Shown here in pieces: positions 42,388 through 45,984 of a DNA stretch of 45,984 nucleotides. The number at the start of each line of letters is the position of its first letter. Positions within the stretch are counted from its first letter, which is position 1. The DNA lies in contig JAEZIX010000059.1 of NCBI GenBank assembly GCA_023415935.1, positions 1-45,984 of the forward strand, in the 5' to 3' direction. A model generated the notes under the pieces. It had not been told where the DNA came from and made no database searches. It saw nothing but the letters and a program-made list of their open reading frames with translations. The position numbers and the translations under genes are program-made. The stretch is from Cyanobacteria bacterium OH_CDB_20 (GTDB lineage: Bacteria > Cyanobacteriota > Vampirovibrionia > Gastranaerophilales > Gastranaerophilaceae).

Positions 42388-44877
42388 ATGAGCTTTGGTT
42401 TTTTAAAAGAGGAAATAATATCAAAACTTCAATCAACTTCAGTTGAAGAAATTTTTGAGGCTAAAATTAACGAGCATCCAAAATTTAAAAGTATCTTCGA
42501 TAACAATCAGAATGTTTTAGAAAACATTGTGTCTTTTTTAAATGATGATTCTAAAGTGCTTATTATAAAAGGGTTTATGGGCTCTGGCAAATCAAAAATG
42601 TTTGATATTGTGTCGGAAGTTCTTGCCGAGGAAACACTTATTTTTAGAACGACTTTTCATCCTGCAACCCATCTTGATGATGTTTTGCTTAATCTTTTCA
42701 ACAGGTTTGCGTTCTATCATAATAAACACTTAATCTCGCTTCCCAAGGCTGTTTCAAATATATTCTCAGAGAAAATTAACACATATATAAAATCTGTTAA
42801 TTTGCCTATGTTGTTTGTTTTTGACTCTTTGGAGCTCCAAAAACTTTCAAGAATTCAGCAAAAAGATGTGCTTGATTTTATAAACTATCTTGCAAATTTT
42901 GAAAAGGTTAAAATAATTGTTGCCTCAAGAAATCTAGATGAAGAAGATATTAGCGTTCCTTTTGCAAAATCTACAACCATTCTTAATTCTCTTGATTTTG
43001 AGAAGTTTAAATCGCTTTTGCTTTCAAATGGAATTCAGGCAGATGATACAGTTGTTGAAAATGCATTTAATAATACAAAAGGTCACTACCTTTATGTTTC
43101 AATAATGATAGGACTTTTAAATCTTTTAAACATGTCTTTATCAAACTTTATGAGTGAGTTTTCCAAAAAGAATTTACCTTTTTCTGAATTTATTTTCTCT
43201 AAGGTTGTAGCACTTGTTCCAGAAAAATTTCTAAAACTCTTGTGTTTTCTTGCATTTATAAGAATGGGAGTTTCAGAAAGTTTTATTATTAAGCAAAACA
43301 TTGCGGTAAGAGAAGATCTTGTTTATCTTTTGGATAAAGGTATTATTTCGATTGAGGATAATCTGATTTTTCTTAAAGATTATCTTAAAAATGAATTGAT
43401 TAAGTCAATTGAGCTTGATCTTAAAGCTAAAATTCATTTATATCTTTATAACCTTTATGAATCTCAGCTTCCTAAAAAACCCAACGAAAGAGAACTTATT
43501 ATTTCGCGCGCAACAATGCGGAAAGAAATGGAATATCACAAGACAAAATATGGAGAATTTTTAGAGTGCCCTGATTTAAAAACCTCTCAGGAGAAGAAGT
43601 TTTCATATTTTTCTTATTCAAAATCAGTAGGCTACGAATGGGATTTTGAAAAGTCTCCTATTGCATGTCAGATGTTAAAAATGTCTGAGCCTCTTCCTTT
43701 TAAGAACTTTTTAAATGAAAAAGCCGAAAGGTTTGAGCTTCCGAAAGAGGATTTAAGTTTGATTGGGGCTGCTGAAAAACCCAGTCAGGAAAATAAGGCT
43801 AACAAAGAATATTCAGACGAAGAACTTAATGAGATGACAATCGAGCAGGTTGTAAAGGTTGCGCAGCTTAAAGAGTCTAAGTTCGATTATAAAGGTGCAA
43901 TTTTATGTTACGAAAAAGCTCTTTCTAAAGAATTTAAAGAAGGATATGATTCCCGTAAGCCTGTTATAATGACAAAAATCGCTATTTGTCTTAAAAAGTA
44001 TCAACAGTTTGACCGCGCAATTGAAAAATTTAATCAGGTCTATGAAATTTACAAAAATAACGAACCTAAAAAAGCTCCACTTGTGCTTTTATCAATAGCT
44101 CAGATTTACAATGAATCTTATAAATTTGTTGAGGCAAAAGATGCTTACGTAAAAATATTAGAGAAAAACGGAGCAGTTTCACCAGAGCTTAGGATAAGGG
44201 TATATCTTGATTTAGCTGAAATTGAAGATAATAATTCAAACCCCCAAAAAGCTCATGAATATATTGATAAAGCCTTATCAGAATCTTCCAAAATAACTGA
44301 TAAAAAAATACTTTCAGAAATTTATTTTAAGCAGGCTCTTTTGGCAGATGACGTTGGCAAAGTTGAACTAGCTATGAGCTATTATTTAAAAAGTGTTGTT
44401 ATTTCAAATGATGCACGCGTAAATAGGTTTTTAGCTTCTGCTTACTCAAATCTTGCAAGTATTTATCTTGAAAAGAAAAATACCCAAGAAGCTATCAAGT
44501 ACTATAATCTATCCATTCAAGCCGATGAAGAACTATACAATTATGAAGGTTTGTTCTTTAGTTACTCAAATCTTGCCGAACTTTATGACAATCAACAAAC
44601 AAAAAAAATCGAATGCCTCAGAAAAGCTCTATCTTCAGCTGAAAAACTCGATGATAAATTCTATGCATATTCAACCGCAATGAAAGTTGCTGATATATAT
44701 AACTTTCAAAAAGACTATGAAAACGCGCTTAAAGTATACGTTAAGGCGAAAGATATAGCTATTATGCTTCAGAACCAAAAAGGAATAACAAAAGTTCAGG
44801 ACAAAATAAACAATATTCAAACGAAAATTGGTGGAGATGATTTTAGGAGGATTCTGCAAGAATGCAAGGATCAATGA
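42388..44877 (+). CDS. STAND-like NTPase with C-terminal TPR array
   Basis: 829 residues. The N-terminal NTPase has Walker A GFMGSGKSK (62-70), Walker B LFVFDS (142-147) and a sensor-like KIIVASRN, as in STAND/AP-type signalling ATPases. It is followed by a winged-helix-like region (about 270-340) and a less clear segment. From about residue 490 come at least seven TPR-type helix pairs (AILCYEKALSKE, AIEKFNQVYEIY, AMSYYLKSVVIS, AIKYYNLSIQAD, ALKVYVKAKDIA), which would sense a ligand or protein partner. Such proteins act as switches in regulation or defence. No effector domain is fused, and the N-terminal 50 residues are unassigned. Its stop overlaps the rsmG start by 16 bases. Confidence 0.78.
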   Translation: MSFGFLKEEIISKLQSTSVEEIFEAKINEHPKFKSIFDNNQNVLENIVSFLNDDSKVLIIKGFMGSGKSKMFDIVSEVLAEETLIFRTTFHPATHLDDVLLNLFNRFAFYHNKHLISLPKAVSNIFSEKINTYIKSVNLPMLFVFDSLELQKLSRIQQKDVLDFINYLANFEKVKIIVASRNLDEEDISVPFAKSTTILNSLDFEKFKSLLLSNGIQADDTVVENAFNNTKGHYLYVSIMIGLLNLLNMSLSNFMSEFSKKNLPFSEFIFSKVVALVPEKFLKLLCFLAFIRMGVSESFIIKQNIAVREDLVYLLDKGIISIEDNLIFLKDYLKNELIKSIELDLKAKIHLYLYNLYESQLPKKPNERELIISRATMRKEMEYHKTKYGEFLECPDLKTSQEKKFSYFSYSKSVGYEWDFEKSPIACQMLKMSEPLPFKNFLNEKAERFELPKEDLSLIGAAEKPSQENKANKEYSDEELNEMTIEQVVKVAQLKESKFDYKGAILCYEKALSKEFKEGYDSRKPVIMTKIAICLKKYQQFDRAIEKFNQVYEIYKNNEPKKAPLVLLSIAQIYNESYKFVEAKDAYVKILEKNGAVSPELRIRVYLDLAEIEDNNSNPQKAHEYIDKALSESSKITDKKILSEIYFKQALLADDVGKVELAMSYYLKSVVISNDARVNRFLASAYSNLASIYLEKKNTQEAIKYYNLSIQADEELYNYEGLFFSYSNLAELYDNQQTKKIECLRKALSSAEKLDDKFYAYSTAMKVADIYNFQKDYENALKVYVKAKDIAIMLQNQKGITKVQDKINNIQTKIGGDDFRRILQECKDQ

Positions 44878-45584
44878 GAAGAGAGCTAATACGTCAAAAA
44901 TTTAATTTATGTTATTCGGATCATCAACATGAGACTTTTGTGAATTTCAGAAAAACATTTTTGGATTTCAATAAGCACACTAATTTAATCAGTAAAAATG
45001 ATCAAGAACTTTTCTATGAAAAGCATGTTTTTGACTCCCTTTCTTTAAGTCTTTTTTTTGCAAAATATGATATTCCTGAAAACTCCACAATACTCGATAT
45101 CGGAACGGGAGGTGGATTTCCTTCAGTACCTTTATCCATTGCATTTCCCGATTTTAAGATTGTAGCCGTTGATTCTATAAAGAAAAAAATCGATTTTATA
45201 GACATGATTAAAAATAAACTTTCTCTTGAGAACATAACCCCTATTTGCGCAAGAGTTGAAGATTCTCAGGATTTAAAAAAAGAAAGTTTTGATGTTGTTA
45301 CAACAAGAGCACTTGCTGATCTAAGGGTAATTCTTGAATATGGTCTGCCTTTTGTGAAAAAAGGAGGATATTTTGTTGCCTATAAATCTCAAAAAATTGA
45401 TGAAGAGATTGAAAACGCAAAAAACGCAATTAAAATTTTGGGTGGAAAAATAGTCGAAAAAATTCCATACAGTTTGCCGATCGCGCAGAATCATGAGAGA
45501 TTTTTGTTGGTTATAAAAAAAATAAAAACAACGCCAAAGATTTATCCAAGAAAAAACGGGCAAGCTAAAAAAAATCCGTTATAA
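44862..45584 (+). CDS. rsmG: 16S rRNA (guanine-527-N7)-methyltransferase RsmG
   Basis: 240 residues of the Rossmann methyltransferase RsmG (GidB), which makes m7G527 in 16S rRNA; loss gives mild streptomycin resistance in other bacteria. Seen: FNKHTNLIS, SAM-binding DIGTGGGFPSVPLSI, the VTTRALADL motif, and the family C-terminus IYPRKNGQAKKNPL. The start at 44862 has AGGAGG 11 bases upstream, inside the STAND gene; an ATG at 44874 that overlaps the stop as ATGA is an alternative. Translation is coupled either way. A strong terminator follows. Confidence 0.95.
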   Translation: MQGSMRRELIRQKFNLCYSDHQHETFVNFRKTFLDFNKHTNLISKNDQELFYEKHVFDSLSLSLFFAKYDIPENSTILDIGTGGGFPSVPLSIAFPDFKIVAVDSIKKKIDFIDMIKNKLSLENITPICARVEDSQDLKKESFDVVTTRALADLRVILEYGLPFVKKGGYFVAYKSQKIDEEIENAKNAIKILGGKIVEKIPYSLPIAQNHERFLLVIKKIKTTPKIYPRKNGQAKKNPL

Positions 45585-45610
45585 AAATAATTTGTTAAGA
45601 TTGTAAACGT

Positions 45611-45638
45611 CAAAACCCCTTGTATATAAGGGGTTTTG
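45611..45638 (+). terminator. Terminator after rsmG
   Basis: CAAAACCCCTT / AAGGGGTTTTG with loop GTATAT is followed by TTTTT. It lies 26 bases beyond the rsmG stop. Confidence 0.9.
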
Positions 45639-45674
45639 TTTTTATCTCGTCTATTTAAATGATTATATTAAAGA

Positions 45675-45773
45675 AATAAACATAACCTGCCGATATCTAA
45701 AATGTGAGGGCGAAAGCCCGACCAAACCTCCTCCCCAAGTCTAGTAGCCGCCTTAAGTGGACGGCTTTTTTTT
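45675..45773 (+). ncRNA. Small-RNA candidate with anti-Shine-Dalgarno segment
   Basis: In the 400-base gene-free end of the window this 100-base stretch is GC-richer than its flanks. It shows a GGGC-GAAA-GCCC tetraloop hairpin (45708-45719), an unpaired CCTCCTCCCC (45727-45736), and a terminator (AGCCG/CGGCT then a T run, 45746-45773). A TATATT box at 45664-45669 could be the -10; no good -35 is seen. There is no open reading frame. The C-rich single strand could pair with GGAGG ribosome sites. It might instead be the leader of a gene beyond the window. The 210 bases after it show nothing I can identify beyond AT-rich sequence. Confidence 0.5.
45746..45773 (+). terminator. Terminator of small-RNA candidate
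   Basis: AGCCG (45746-45750) pairs with CGGCT (45762-45766), followed by a run of about eight T. Confidence 0.8.
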
Positions 45774-45984
45774 ATGCGAAAAAATAATGAGCTTTTTGTC
45801 TTTTATGCAAAAGGCTTTATTTTATTGCTTTTTAAATAACCTTGTAAAGAAATATAACAAAAATATATAAAACATGAATACAAAATAGCAATTATTTATA
45901 TCAAAAATTGTTTATAAAAGTACGAGAGAAATTAAACCGAAGAGAGAAAAAAGTTTTACCACATATTAGAGAGAAGAATTAGAG

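Overview
The window looks like a chromosomal segment of a low-GC, strictly fermentative, non-photosynthetic relative of the Cyanobacteria (Vampirovibrionia/'Melainabacteria', probably a gut Gastranaerophilales-type organism). This is inferred from the AT-rich bases and codons, the efp-accB adjacency also seen in cyanobacteria, two [FeFe]-hydrogenase-family proteins and anaerobe-style ferredoxin-rich enzymes. No taxonomic marker such as rRNA is present, so the placement is an inference. I saw no tRNA, rRNA, CRISPR array or insertion sequence.

Layout. 1-3.7 kb: the end of an RseP-type site-2 protease, a small protein, an SDR reductase, a WYDK-repeat protein, HinT and a solitary virion-like protein. 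3.7-5.9 kb: mnmE, a DciA-like protein and an RqcP-like S4 protein, followed by a folded non-coding RNA candidate. 6.3-11.2 kb: a five-gene minus-strand hydrogen operon with a group B [FeFe]-hydrogenase, two small [2Fe-2S] proteins, a SpoIIE-type phosphatase and a HydS-like sensory hydrogenase with a PAS domain. 11.4-16.8 kb: three overlapping GT2 glycosyltransferase genes, the last a GT-coiled coil-GT fusion. 16.8-20.5 kb: an exported glycine-zipper protein, accC, accB and efp. 20.7-26.4 kb: two small proteins and a three-gene split glutamate synthase. 26.5-28.3 kb: an M14 peptidase-like protein, YjbQ, a CsoR-type repressor and an exported metallothionein-like protein with a visible promoter and operator. 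28.4-37.7 kb: clpB, a hybrid histidine kinase, a lone ABC permease, then an OmpR regulator, kinase, tadA and TIGR02757 gene chain. 37.7-40.2 kb: a coiled-coil protein, and an XRE repressor divergent from a two-gene phage-tail-fibre-like module. 40.3-45.6 kb: groES-groEL, a STAND-like NTPase with TPRs and rsmG. 45.6-46.0 kb: a terminator and a small-RNA candidate.

How it fits together. The hydrogen operon pairs a catalytic hydrogenase with a redox or H2 sensor whose active site lacks the proton-transfer cysteine. A PP2C phosphatase lies between them as the likely output, so it reads as a self-contained H2/redox signalling and disposal unit. The split glutamate synthase rebuilds all the domains of GltB and GltD in an unusual order. 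The CsoR/metallothionein pair is a small metal-stress circuit. Translation and protein-quality genes (mnmE, rqcP, efp, tadA, rsmG, clpB, groESL) fill much of the rest. The strongest candidates for something undescribed are the hydrogenase-phosphatase operon, the two RNA candidates, the GT-coiled coil-GT protein, the STAND-TPR protein and the XRE-controlled tail-fibre module.
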